From Clostridia bacterium (GTDB lineage Bacteria; Bacillota; Clostridia; Christensenellales; Borkfalkiaceae): a DNA stretch of 64,000 bases. The notes beneath the pieces were generated by a model, which was given only the letters and a program-made list of their open reading frames with translations, ran no database searches and had not been told where the DNA came from. The stretch spans positions 91,982 through 155,981 of the forward strand of contig JAQYLE010000017.1 in assembly GCA_028720205.1 (NCBI GenBank), in the 5' to 3' direction. Shown here piece by piece: positions 26,518 to 34,819 of this stretch. Each line of letters starts with the position of its first letter. The first letter of the stretch is position 1. A program made the position numbers and the translations under genes.

Positions 26518-27471
26518 TTACATCATCATACAACCGGTGCCGATTAGCGCGAGCAATAACGACAGCGCCGTTCTTTTTGTAATTTTTTCGCCGAACATAA
26601 GCCCGTATACAGCCGACATCGCCATGCACCCGCCCGTTACAATCGTCGATTGTACTCCCGCGTCAACATACCCTGCCGTTATCGTTGTCAACAGCGACGC
26701 CGCACTGTGCACGATTGCATAGCCGCCCGAAACGGCAAAAGCGAGCAACCAACTTTTTATGGTTATTTTTTTCCTTGCCCCGTCCAATCCCGCCCCTGCA
26801 ATAGTTCCATCGTCCGATCTATCGTAAGTGGCATTTTTCTTTTTACGTTTTATATAGATAAATACGCAAAGCGCCAGCGCCGACGATAAGAAAAAGCGCA
26901 AACAGTTGCAAAGCAGCAAAAAACCCGACGCACTGACGGTTTGAGCGGCGGATCTTTGGTGCACAAACGTCAGCACGCCGGTGAGCCCGTTCGTTATGAA
27001 TATTGAAACGAAGCAAACGATCGCCATTGCGTTTTTCTTTCTTTCTTTTCGCTTTTTCGGCGTAGCGGCAAGCATGGCGGCAAAGACCAGCGTTACGGCA
27101 ACGACTTTCAGCCACGTCAGCGTTTCGCCCCTGAAAAGTCCGTAAGCGAAAGGAAGCAGCATACCGCCCAGCATTAAAAACAACGAATACACCGATAAAT
27201 CGGCGCAGGAAAGCGCTTTCACCCCGAAAACCGTACAAAGAATCGCATCCAGCGCATACATCAACGCAATGATAAAAGAGAAAACGGAAAACTCGAATTT
27301 TCCGTTGTTCATTATGATAAAAAACGGAACGGACGCGAGGCAGATCATCGCGCTGAACATCAATGAATAAAACAACCCCGCTCCTTTTATTTTTTGATAA
27401 TATTTTGTAAACACAAACTGCACCGAAAACAGCACGGTTGCCGCCAGAATCATCATGTAATGTTTCAACAT
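26518..27471 (-). CDS. EamA/DMT-superfamily transporter
   Basis: 317 residues with about ten hydrophobic segments in two EamA-like halves. The first begins MLKHYMMILAATVLFSVQFVF; the second begins after the basic cytoplasmic loop TPKKRKERKKNAMAIVCF. The last helices include STIVTGGCMAMSAVYGLMFGEKITK. The superfamily moves small metabolites (nucleotide sugars, amino acids, drugs) across the cytoplasmic membrane. It is 19 bp after the GH94 phosphorylase gene and before the DUF5107 gene. Transport of a sugar or its phosphorylase product is possible but not shown. Confidence 0.85.
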   Translation of the reverse strand: MLKHYMMILAATVLFSVQFVFTKYYQKIKGAGLFYSLMFSAMICLASVPFFIIMNNGKFEFSVFSFIIALMYALDAILCTVFGVKALSCADLSVYSLFLMLGGMLLPFAYGLFRGETLTWLKVVAVTLVFAAMLAATPKKRKERKKNAMAIVCFVSIFITNGLTGVLTFVHQRSAAQTVSASGFLLLCNCLRFFLSSALALCVFIYIKRKKKNATYDRSDDGTIAGAGLDGARKKITIKSWLLAFAVSGGYAIVHSAASLLTTITAGYVDAGVQSTIVTGGCMAMSAVYGLMFGEKITKRTALSLLLALIGTGCMMM

Positions 27472-27490
27472 AGCCCTATCTTCTTTTGTT

Positions 27491-29749
27491 TTAAAACACC
27501 GTTTTTACCGTATGCGTGGAGCCTTTTTCGAAAAGAGGCACTTTGTTCCCCTCAATTTTCTTCCCGTCCACGTATACGCCCTTGTTTTCGCCGCGGAAAA
27601 ACGATACAAAATATTTTACGCCGCGGAACACCCTTTCCGCCGTTACCCCGTTCCACGCAGACGGAAGAGCCGGATCGATTATCAGACCATCGAAATCCGC
27701 ACGGATTCCCAGCATAAATTCCGTAATCGCGCGATACATCCACGCCGCCGAGCCCGTCGTCCAGGAATACGGCGCGTGCCCTTTATTCGTAAAAGCTCCG
27801 GGGCCGAAATACATATTCGAAACAGCGTACGGTTCAGTTCCTGAATCCGGATTTTCAGGATTATCGTAGCGTATCATTTTTAAGGTTTCATACGCTCTGT
27901 CTCCGCGTTTCAACATACAATCCGCAACGATTTTAAACATGACGCCGTGATTGTACACCGAGCCGTTTTCATAGAGCCCTACGCCGAAATACGACATTCT
28001 GCCGATATGCTCGTCCGGTCTTGTATACGGGGGAACGTTCTGAACGTAACCGTACGCGCATTTCAGATTGTTTTCCACGTGCTCCATCAATTTGTTGCTT
28101 TGTGTGTTGTCCAGAATGCCGGCAATCACCGCCCATGTCTGCGGATTGAGATAGGTTTTTCCTTCTTCGCATTCGTATGAGCCTATCTTTTCGCCCCAAT
28201 CGTTGATTCCGTAAATGAAATGATCTTTTTCAAAGCCGTATGTAACGATATTATCAATCAGTTGTTTCTTTTTGTTCAACGCATCTTCAACAATCGTTTC
28301 TATCCCCGTTTCGCCGCGATAATGCGTTAAAATTTCCGCGTAATCGTCCGTAGCCTTTACCGTTGCGATCGAAAGCCACACGCTTTCGCCTTTGCCGAGC
28401 ATGCCGCAATTATTCATGGAATCGTTCCAGTCGCCGCCGCCCCAAAGCCCCAACCCGTGTTCGCCCTGATGCGCGTATAAATAGTCCATTCCGCGTTTCA
28501 GATGTAAAAACACGCTTTCCTTGCGTTCGTCGTCGTAATAACCAATCCGCTCTTTTAAAACAGAAAAATCGTTCGTCTCTTTCAAATACGCCAAAAGCGC
28601 CATCGGAATCCAGACGGGCATATCCTGATAAGGATAGTCCAGCGTAGGATCAAACATTCTCAGTCCGTTGCCGGAAATAAACTGATGTTGCAGCGTATAC
28701 AAAATTCTGTCTTTAGCGCGTGCGCCGTCGAAAGATACAAATCCCGTTATATCCTGCAACACGTCGCGAAACCCCTTTCCGTATATTCTGCCCCACGTTT
28801 TGCCCAAGGTCACCTGCCGTTTCAGCCAGATATTCGTAACCGAGTTGAGATATTTATCAGGAGTTGTCGTCTTAAATTTTTCAATATACGTTTCGTTTGA
28901 CGTCCGCTGTTTTTTGTATTCGCAGGTAAAGGTGATTTCTTCGGTATATTTTTTTGCAAGCGCCTGACATTCTTCACGGTTGCGCCCGATCCCCACTGCG
29001 GAATAAATCACTTTCTCTTCGCCCGCCTGCAAACCAAGATCGATTTGCATGGCAGCGCAATAACAATCCGAAAACGCCGTTCCGCAACTTTCAGGCATTC
29101 CCTTTCGTAACGCTACGGGCATATCCAATCGCCCGTAAACACCGATAAATTTTCTATCGTCCGTAGCGTATGCGCTTGCCTTTTCGCTACATTTATAAAA
29201 CGATTCCTGATACGGATTATTTTCATTAAACGCATGAAACGTATAGTACAATCCGCCGATTTTTTCATCGTAATCGCCTTTGCCGTACGCAAGATGTCCG
29301 TTCAGGTTCACGGCAGGGCGCACGTACGGATAAACGGAGAGCCGTCTCGGTTTATCGGAGACGTTTTTCACCGTGATCTTGTGCAATTCGACGTTTTCCG
29401 TTTCGGGTATGAGCACGGTGAATGTACCGTAAATACCGCGATAACTGCTTTCAATCGTCTGATAGCCTAACCCCACGCGACTGAAAAATACGTCGTAGGG
29501 TAAATCGCGCAGATTTCGGTTAATATCGAAAAACTCGCCGCTTTCCAAATCTTTAACATATACCAGTCGTACGTTGTTTACGATATTTCTGAATCGCTTG
29601 TTGATACACGCCTTACTGTATCCGAATCCGAAATGATTGAGTTCCGCAAAAGCCGTCTCGTTCCACAAATAGTTAACCAACGGTCTGACGGGATACATAT
29701 TTTTTATGACGAATTCTCTTTCGTCGTCAGAAAAATAATTCACGCCCAC
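27491..29749 (-). CDS. GH94 disaccharide/oligosaccharide phosphorylase
   Basis: 752 residues, cytoplasmic, with GH94 layout: N-terminal beta-sandwich (about 1-260), linker helices and an (alpha/alpha)6 barrel. Barrel motifs are RDVLQDITGF, FDPTLDYPYQDMP and GLWGGGDWNDSMNN, where the Asp of GGDWND is the expected general acid. The C-terminal GAAAW-like motif reads WTTGSAAWMYR. GH94 enzymes split beta-linked disaccharides (cellobiose, chitobiose, laminaribiose) with phosphate to give a sugar 1-phosphate. It starts a minus-strand unit with the DMT transporter and DUF5107 genes. Which beta-glucosidic substrate is used cannot be read. Confidence 0.9.
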   Translation of the reverse strand: MGVNYFSDDEREFVIKNMYPVRPLVNYLWNETAFAELNHFGFGYSKACINKRFRNIVNNVRLVYVKDLESGEFFDINRNLRDLPYDVFFSRVGLGYQTIESSYRGIYGTFTVLIPETENVELHKITVKNVSDKPRRLSVYPYVRPAVNLNGHLAYGKGDYDEKIGGLYYTFHAFNENNPYQESFYKCSEKASAYATDDRKFIGVYGRLDMPVALRKGMPESCGTAFSDCYCAAMQIDLGLQAGEEKVIYSAVGIGRNREECQALAKKYTEEITFTCEYKKQRTSNETYIEKFKTTTPDKYLNSVTNIWLKRQVTLGKTWGRIYGKGFRDVLQDITGFVSFDGARAKDRILYTLQHQFISGNGLRMFDPTLDYPYQDMPVWIPMALLAYLKETNDFSVLKERIGYYDDERKESVFLHLKRGMDYLYAHQGEHGLGLWGGGDWNDSMNNCGMLGKGESVWLSIATVKATDDYAEILTHYRGETGIETIVEDALNKKKQLIDNIVTYGFEKDHFIYGINDWGEKIGSYECEEGKTYLNPQTWAVIAGILDNTQSNKLMEHVENNLKCAYGYVQNVPPYTRPDEHIGRMSYFGVGLYENGSVYNHGVMFKIVADCMLKRGDRAYETLKMIRYDNPENPDSGTEPYAVSNMYFGPGAFTNKGHAPYSWTTGSAAWMYRAITEFMLGIRADFDGLIIDPALPSAWNGVTAERVFRGVKYFVSFFRGENKGVYVDGKKIEGNKVPLFEKGSTHTVKTVF

Positions 29750-29765
29750 TTTCTTGCTCCTGCAT

Positions 29766-29811
29766 ATTAACCGCCCGCGTTTGTAAATACTGATTTCTGC
29801 GGGCGGTTAAT
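29766..29811. other. 13-bp perfect inverted repeat between esterase and GH94 genes
   Basis: ATTAACCGCCCGC (29766-29778) and GCGGGCGGTTAAT (29799-29811) flank a 20-nt loop. The stem is strong, but no T run follows on the minus strand. It could terminate partially, stabilise mRNA ends or bind a regulator. It lies directly after the esterase stop. Confidence 0.55.
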
Positions 29812-29814
29812 CAT

Positions 29815-31434
29815 TTATTTCTTTTTTCTTTTTCCCGTCGTGATCGCCAAGACGCAAACCGCAAACGCCGCCGTTCCGCCTGTTAGCGCCACCGAACCGT
29901 TGCAACCCGTCTCCGTATCCGTTTTAAGATTGCCGTCCGGTTTCTCTTCGGTATTTTTCGTAACTACTGCGGAAATTTTACCTTCGCTTAAAATCAGTGT
30001 TTCGTACTCGCCGGTTATTTCGTTATATTTCATCTCTTCGCCGTTAAACGTTACTTTTGAAAGAGTATATCCTTCGTTCACGAAAATTTTAACGGATAGC
30101 GTTTCTCCTTCATACCAAAATTTTGCCTTGCGCCAATATCCCGCTCCCGCACCCAAATCGTCGTAAGTAAGTTCAAATTTGTTTTTTTCCGCAAACACCG
30201 CTTCGGCATATACGCGGGAAGAGGGATCGTTAAAGTTATACGCGCCTTCCGCCGCCTGCGCAGTAACATCGTTGCCGTTCACCGTAAGCAACTGCAAGCG
30301 GTAGTGTTCCTTAGGCGTAAGATAAAACGTTACGGAACCGTCGTTATTCATCTTATAATCGACTTTTCCGTTCAGCGCGCTTGCGGTAACCAGTTTTTGC
30401 CCGTTCAGCTCCACTATTTTTTCTCCGAAGCGCTGCCCTAACGTTACCGCGTCGGAAAAACAGAAATGAAATTTATCCGGGCAGCCCGCCATAGGTTTGC
30501 CGTCCTCGCCGACAATGATCAGATCGTCGGTGGAAACGGTGGAAACGCTTTCACCCATTTCTTCGGCTACGCGTTCCTGTTGCGCGTGCATAGCGGGAAC
30601 GTTTGGATTATTATTGGAAATGAACGTAGGCGCTATCTTGCCGATAACGAACGGCATCGAAGCCAGCGTTTCATCGCCCGTAATATCCGCAAGATCCGCC
30701 CGTATATCCGTAATAAAGGTTTTTAACGTATCGCCGTAGGCTTTGTTCTTGTTATACTCCCCGCTGAGGTTGGTTTCCCCCTGCATCCATGCCATGCCTT
30801 TTACCACGGGAGTATATCCTTTTTCTACAAGTTCGTGATATACCTTTCTGAAATTTTCCACAAACAGTTGATACAACAGCCCCGTCGGATCGTTCCCCTC
30901 GTAATAACCGCTTATATCGGGCGTATATCCCTGTTCCCAAAGGGAACGAGGATACCAGTTTCCGTAGCGTTCGGAAAGTTCCGGCGTGTCGTCGAGAAGA
31001 GAAGTCCCTCCGGCTGCTGTTTTAAAAATCATCGCTTTTTTATCGCCGTTTGCATACATCCCGTTAATGGTTTTGGCAATACCGTATTCCGGCCCGATTC
31101 GGTTGGTTAGATTGCCCAATCCCGCCGTAACCGATTTCTTGTACGAATCGAACGACTCGGTTGTATCGGAATTAACATAGTCGGAATGATTTTTTCCCGT
31201 CAGCGCCTTTTCCGTCATTCCCGCATACCAGACGTTTTCAAAAGTTTCCGCGGAATTATCGAGTATCGGCGAATATCCCGCCGCATTCGACTGCCCCGCT
31301 ATTAAGTACATATCTATAACGGAGGAGGAATCCGCTTTTGCCGTAATACCGCTCGGGGGATTCACAGCCGCAAAACACACGAAACAACCGCAAACAACCG
31401 ACAATGCTTTTGCAATCAATTTTTTCATTTTCAT
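29815..31434 (-). CDS. Secreted SGNH carbohydrate esterase with GC-type C-terminal anchor
   Basis: 539 residues. A signal peptide (about 1-33) is followed by a sialate O-acetylesterase-like SGNH domain. It has LIAGQSNAAGYS (Ser), AWMQGETNLSGEY, and GCPDKFHF, whose D-x-x-H supplies the Asp/His pair, so the catalytic set is complete. Two beta domains follow (about 350-500). The C-terminus is a Gly-Cys motif (TGCNGSV), a hydrophobic stretch and GKRKKK. It probably removes acetyl groups from surface-bound glycan. It overlaps the GH2 gene by 4 bp. A broken relative lies at 33397-33931. Confidence 0.85.
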   Translation of the reverse strand: MKMKKLIAKALSVVCGCFVCFAAVNPPSGITAKADSSSVIDMYLIAGQSNAAGYSPILDNSAETFENVWYAGMTEKALTGKNHSDYVNSDTTESFDSYKKSVTAGLGNLTNRIGPEYGIAKTINGMYANGDKKAMIFKTAAGGTSLLDDTPELSERYGNWYPRSLWEQGYTPDISGYYEGNDPTGLLYQLFVENFRKVYHELVEKGYTPVVKGMAWMQGETNLSGEYNKNKAYGDTLKTFITDIRADLADITGDETLASMPFVIGKIAPTFISNNNPNVPAMHAQQERVAEEMGESVSTVSTDDLIIVGEDGKPMAGCPDKFHFCFSDAVTLGQRFGEKIVELNGQKLVTASALNGKVDYKMNNDGSVTFYLTPKEHYRLQLLTVNGNDVTAQAAEGAYNFNDPSSRVYAEAVFAEKNKFELTYDDLGAGAGYWRKAKFWYEGETLSVKIFVNEGYTLSKVTFNGEEMKYNEITGEYETLILSEGKISAVVTKNTEEKPDGNLKTDTETGCNGSVALTGGTAAFAVCVLAITTGKRKKK

Positions 31435-33176
31435 TTCTGTTTCCCCTCGAAAATTTCCTTTAATCTGTTTACGTCAAACTTAGGCTCGTGATTTTCGTCC
31501 AAAAGTCCGTTTACTTCCTGCTGTACGTCGGAAAGTTGCGTATAACAGTACCCCTGAAACGGGCAGGAGTATACGCCTTTTACCAACTTTGCGATGCGCC
31601 GATAAAAAGCCTCTGCGTCCGCCGCGCCCTCGCCGTACCCCCAATTCCCGCCGCCCGAATCGGTTTTCATTGCCACACCCCCGAATTCGGTAAACAAAAT
31701 CGGATGTCCGCAGTAGTTTGCGCCTTCCACCATCAACTTTCTGCCGGCGGGATATACTTCGTCCACCTTTCCGTCGATATATTTTTTTTGGAATTCCGTA
31801 TCGTCGTAAGCATAATCGTGCACAGATATAAAATCCGTTATCTGCGTATTTTCCCAACCGTCATTTGTCGAAACCAAACGAGCGTTATCCAAAGTCTTTG
31901 TCACATAGTACAATACGCCGGCAAAATTTTGTTGTCGCTTATCCGTCAACACTTGTCTAATTCCCCAGCTTTCGTTGAACGGTACGTAAGCGATAACGGA
32001 AGTAAAATTCTTTGCAATCGAGACGATTTCCATCCATTCCTTCGTCACCGAAAGAATTTCCCTTTCGCAAAAATCGTATGCGGAAGGCATTTCACACCAG
32101 GTCAAAAATCCAAGCTCGTCCGCTAAATAATACCAGTAAGGGTCTTCCATTTTTTGATGTTTTCTCGCGCCGTTAAAGCCCATCGCCTTACAAAGTTCTA
32201 TGTCTTTTTTAAGCGCTTCCACGCTAGGGGGAGTCGTACCGCTTTCTTTCCAATAACCTTGATCTAAAATCAATCTTTGATAATAAGGTTTATTATTCAA
32301 ACAAATTTTCCCGAATTTATCAATAGAAATTTTTCGCATACCAAAACGGCTGCTTGCCTTATCAATGACGTTTCCGTTTTTATAAAGCGTAAATTCAATA
32401 TCGTAAAGATGCGGTCGTTCAGGAGACCACAGCGCCAATTTATCAAGAGTGTTATGGTCAAGCACCGAAAGATTGTATTCCGCAGTTTTTCCTTTTACCG
32501 CAAAACGGCCTTGATTGACAATACGCTCCATGCGTTTTACCACAATTTCCAATTCGTCCGCAATGCCGTAATACGTTTCTATCTGGCCGAAAACGGTACC
32601 CTTATCGATATCAGGAATAATCGAATAGGAATTGATTGCGTCTTCGCCAAAAAATTCAATCCAAACGCTTTGCCAAATACCCGTCGTAGGATAATACCAA
32701 CAAGCAAACCGTTTCCCCGTCCAACTTTGCTTTCCACGGGGTACGGATAAATCAAGGGTATCTATACAACGCACCACGATTACGTTCGTACCGTCTGAAA
32801 GATATTTCGTAATATCGGCGTTAAACGGAGCGTATGCGCCCGTATGCTTACATACGTGGAATCCGTTTACCCAAACGTCTGTTACGTAGTCCGAGCCGTT
32901 AAAGCACAAAAGCGCACGTTTTTCCGTTTTGGGAAGGATAAATTCACGACGATACCAAACGGTATCGCATACGGTTAAGTCCCCGATACCGCTCGCTTCA
33001 TATTGATAAGCAAACGGGACTGAAATTTTCTTTTCTAATGCGATTTTACCGCTTGATAAGCCGCGCACGTCACCGTCCCCATTACCGTCGAACGAAAATT
33101 CCCATTCGCCGTTTAACGGCAACCACTCTTCTCTTCTAAATTGTGGACGAGGATACTCGTTTCTTTCAAATTTCAT
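31431..33176 (-). CDS. GH2 glycoside hydrolase (beta-galactosidase/glucuronidase branch)
   Basis: 581 residues, no signal peptide. A sugar-binding N-terminal jelly roll (NGEWEFSFDGNGDG, WVNGFHVCKHTGAYAPF), an Ig-like domain and a TIM barrel make a short GH2. AYVPFNESWGIRQ carries the acid/base Glu and ILFTEFGGVA the nucleophile Glu. It is clearly different from the mannosidase-like GH2 at 2279. It removes a terminal beta-linked sugar in the cytoplasm; galactose, glucuronate and arabinose are all possible in this branch. It is followed by the esterase gene with a 4-bp overlap. Confidence 0.88.
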   Translation of the reverse strand: MKFERNEYPRPQFRREEWLPLNGEWEFSFDGNGDGDVRGLSSGKIALEKKISVPFAYQYEASGIGDLTVCDTVWYRREFILPKTEKRALLCFNGSDYVTDVWVNGFHVCKHTGAYAPFNADITKYLSDGTNVIVVRCIDTLDLSVPRGKQSWTGKRFACWYYPTTGIWQSVWIEFFGEDAINSYSIIPDIDKGTVFGQIETYYGIADELEIVVKRMERIVNQGRFAVKGKTAEYNLSVLDHNTLDKLALWSPERPHLYDIEFTLYKNGNVIDKASSRFGMRKISIDKFGKICLNNKPYYQRLILDQGYWKESGTTPPSVEALKKDIELCKAMGFNGARKHQKMEDPYWYYLADELGFLTWCEMPSAYDFCEREILSVTKEWMEIVSIAKNFTSVIAYVPFNESWGIRQVLTDKRQQNFAGVLYYVTKTLDNARLVSTNDGWENTQITDFISVHDYAYDDTEFQKKYIDGKVDEVYPAGRKLMVEGANYCGHPILFTEFGGVAMKTDSGGGNWGYGEGAADAEAFYRRIAKLVKGVYSCPFQGYCYTQLSDVQQEVNGLLDENHEPKFDVNRLKEIFEGKQK

Positions 33177-33212
33177 AATCCTTCACCTCTAAAATATATA
33201 TTCAATGAGCGG

Positions 33213-33366
33213 CTAAATAAAGTCCTTTTTCCATTCGCTATTACTTAAAACGTAAACGTATCGAAACCCTATTTCTTTAATCATTGTCTTCGCTTCCGCA
33301 AAACAACCTTGCAACGTCTTTAGTTCGTGCGAATCGGACGAAAGCGTAATCTTTCCGTTTGCCGAG
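33213..33366 (-). pseudogene. C-terminal remnant of a PHP-type phosphoesterase
   Basis: On the minus strand the frame reads GKITLSSDSHELKTLQGCF, then AEAKTMIKEIGFRYVYVL and a stop at 33213. ITLSSDSH with the following helix and RYVYVL strand is the usual end of histidinol-phosphatase-like PHP proteins. Nothing upstream continues it; the sequence joins the esterase remnant near 33370-33400. A 9-bp direct repeat (CCGAGTATT at 33362 and 33409) flanks the join, compatible with a deletion. Confidence 0.55.
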
Positions 33367-33396
33367 TATTATTTTAAGCATTTTTGTGCGTACGTT

Positions 33397-33931
33397 TTAA
33401 GCAGGAAACCGAGTATTGGATTTTAGCCGAAAAGTATTGTTTGGAAGCTTTGAAATCTTTTCAGAATATCCGTTAATATTAGGTTCATACCCCTCTTCCC
33501 AAAGGGAACGGGGATACCAATTCCCGAATTTATCGGATAATTCCAAAGTAGTATCCAAAAGAGAAGTTCCGCCGGACGCAGTCTTAAAAATCATTACAGG
33601 CGACTCTGCGCTATAATGATTGTTCAGTTCTTGTGCAATTCCGTATTCGAACCCGATTCGATCGGAAATGTGTCCCAACCCACCCGTAACAGATTTTTTA
33701 ACGGAGGCAAAGGTTTGCGTATAATCCGAGCTAACCACATCGGAATATCCTGCCCCTCGCAACGTTTTTTGCGTTTGACCAGCATACCAAACGTTTTCAA
33801 AGGTTTCCGTTTGATTTTTGTATATGGGGGAATACCCGGCAGCATTTGATTGTCCCCCCGATCAAATACGCCTCGATGATTTTCGGTTCCGTTTTTGCTC
33901 CTGCAAATACTTTACTGATAAATCTTTTCAT
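33397..33931 (-). pseudogene. Frameshifted, truncated SGNH esterase
   Basis: ATG 33931 (with AGGAG) starts a signal-like segment and EAYLIGG. The next codons should read QSNAAGYS, but a run of six C on the plus strand (33854-33859) shifts the frame. With five, the protein continues as in the esterase at 29815 (FENVWYAG, VKKSVTGGLGHISDRIGFEYGIAQ, TASGGTSLLD). It is cut near residue 160 and ends in unrelated residues at 33397. It is a relic of a second copy of the esterase. Confidence 0.75.
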
Positions 33932-33964
33932 ATTATTTTCTCCTGTCATAACACACTCTTTACG

Positions 33965-34810
33965 TTAAGGTCTTCTTTCAGGCAAGTCGACCAACTTTCC
34001 TGCAGGCACAACCACTTTTTGACCGTAATATTCCAAATAGATATCGATACACGTAGGATTAAAGACGAACGTACCTTCCGCACCAAACCGTAACGCGTAA
34101 TACGCCTCAATATAGTCGTAGATTTCAACGTTTGTCGCATACCAGATATCCTCTCGATTGCCAACGTATTCCGCAAATTCTTCTATGATATACCAGTTGT
34201 TATGGTCATTAAACTCGTAACTATGCCCCCACAAATAAAATAATTGAGGTCTATTTCTCCAAAAATTCGTATCGTCTTTTTGTTCAACAAATTCTCTTGC
34301 AAGCTCCATCAATCTTGCGTTCCCATGATGACAAGTTGTAGGCCAACGCAACCAATCCCCGGGCAAATCGAATTTCTCCGTGGATATCGTCGTTCGGGCG
34401 TACAAAGTTCCGCACGTCTTTAACATTTCAGCAACGCCGGTACAATAACTGCCGTTCGCATACGCCCAACCGACGATAGGCTTTCTAAATAATTTTTCCA
34501 AAGTCTTTCTATCTGAAATAATATCGTTTACCGCCATAACGGAGCTTACCTTCGCAAGCGATAAATGATCCTGCCCGTGCGCAGCAACCTCCATACCGTT
34601 ACCCTCGTACAGCTCTAAAGCGGCTTGTGCGGTCAATTTCCGTTCCCCGTCCTTTAAGGCAAATCTACCCGAATTAAGGTTAAACGTGCCTTTTAAGCCG
34701 TTTTTTACCATAATTTCAATAAGCTGTTTATCCCATTTTACCCCGTCGTCGTAACTGAGCGTTACCGCCTTTCTCTTAAAATTAGGGAATCTTAAAAAAT
34801 CAATACTCAT
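33965..34810 (-). CDS. Polysaccharide deacetylase-like (NodB/CE4) protein
   Basis: 281 residues without signal peptide. CE4 motifs are visible: AVTLSYDDGVKWD (motif 1 Asp pair), EVAAHGQDHLSL (motif 2 HxxxH), and WAYANGSY (motif 3 position, degenerate). LFYLWGHSYEFND near 210 fits the late His motif. The family removes N- or O-acetyl groups from glycans with a divalent metal; the lack of a signal suggests an intracellular oligosaccharide substrate. It follows the heparinase-like gene by nine bases. Activity is inferred. Confidence 0.82.
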   Translation of the reverse strand: MSIDFLRFPNFKRKAVTLSYDDGVKWDKQLIEIMVKNGLKGTFNLNSGRFALKDGERKLTAQAALELYEGNGMEVAAHGQDHLSLAKVSSVMAVNDIISDRKTLEKLFRKPIVGWAYANGSYCTGVAEMLKTCGTLYARTTISTEKFDLPGDWLRWPTTCHHGNARLMELAREFVEQKDDTNFWRNRPQLFYLWGHSYEFNDHNNWYIIEEFAEYVGNREDIWYATNVEIYDYIEAYYALRFGAEGTFVFNPTCIDIYLEYYGQKVVVPAGKLVDLPERRP

Positions 34811-34819
34811 ATCTTCACC

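Noticed and set aside
29766..29811. Calling the 13-bp inverted repeat a standard terminator
   Set aside because: The stem is strong, but no T run follows on the minus strand and the loop is 20 nt, so it is listed as an inverted repeat of unknown role.
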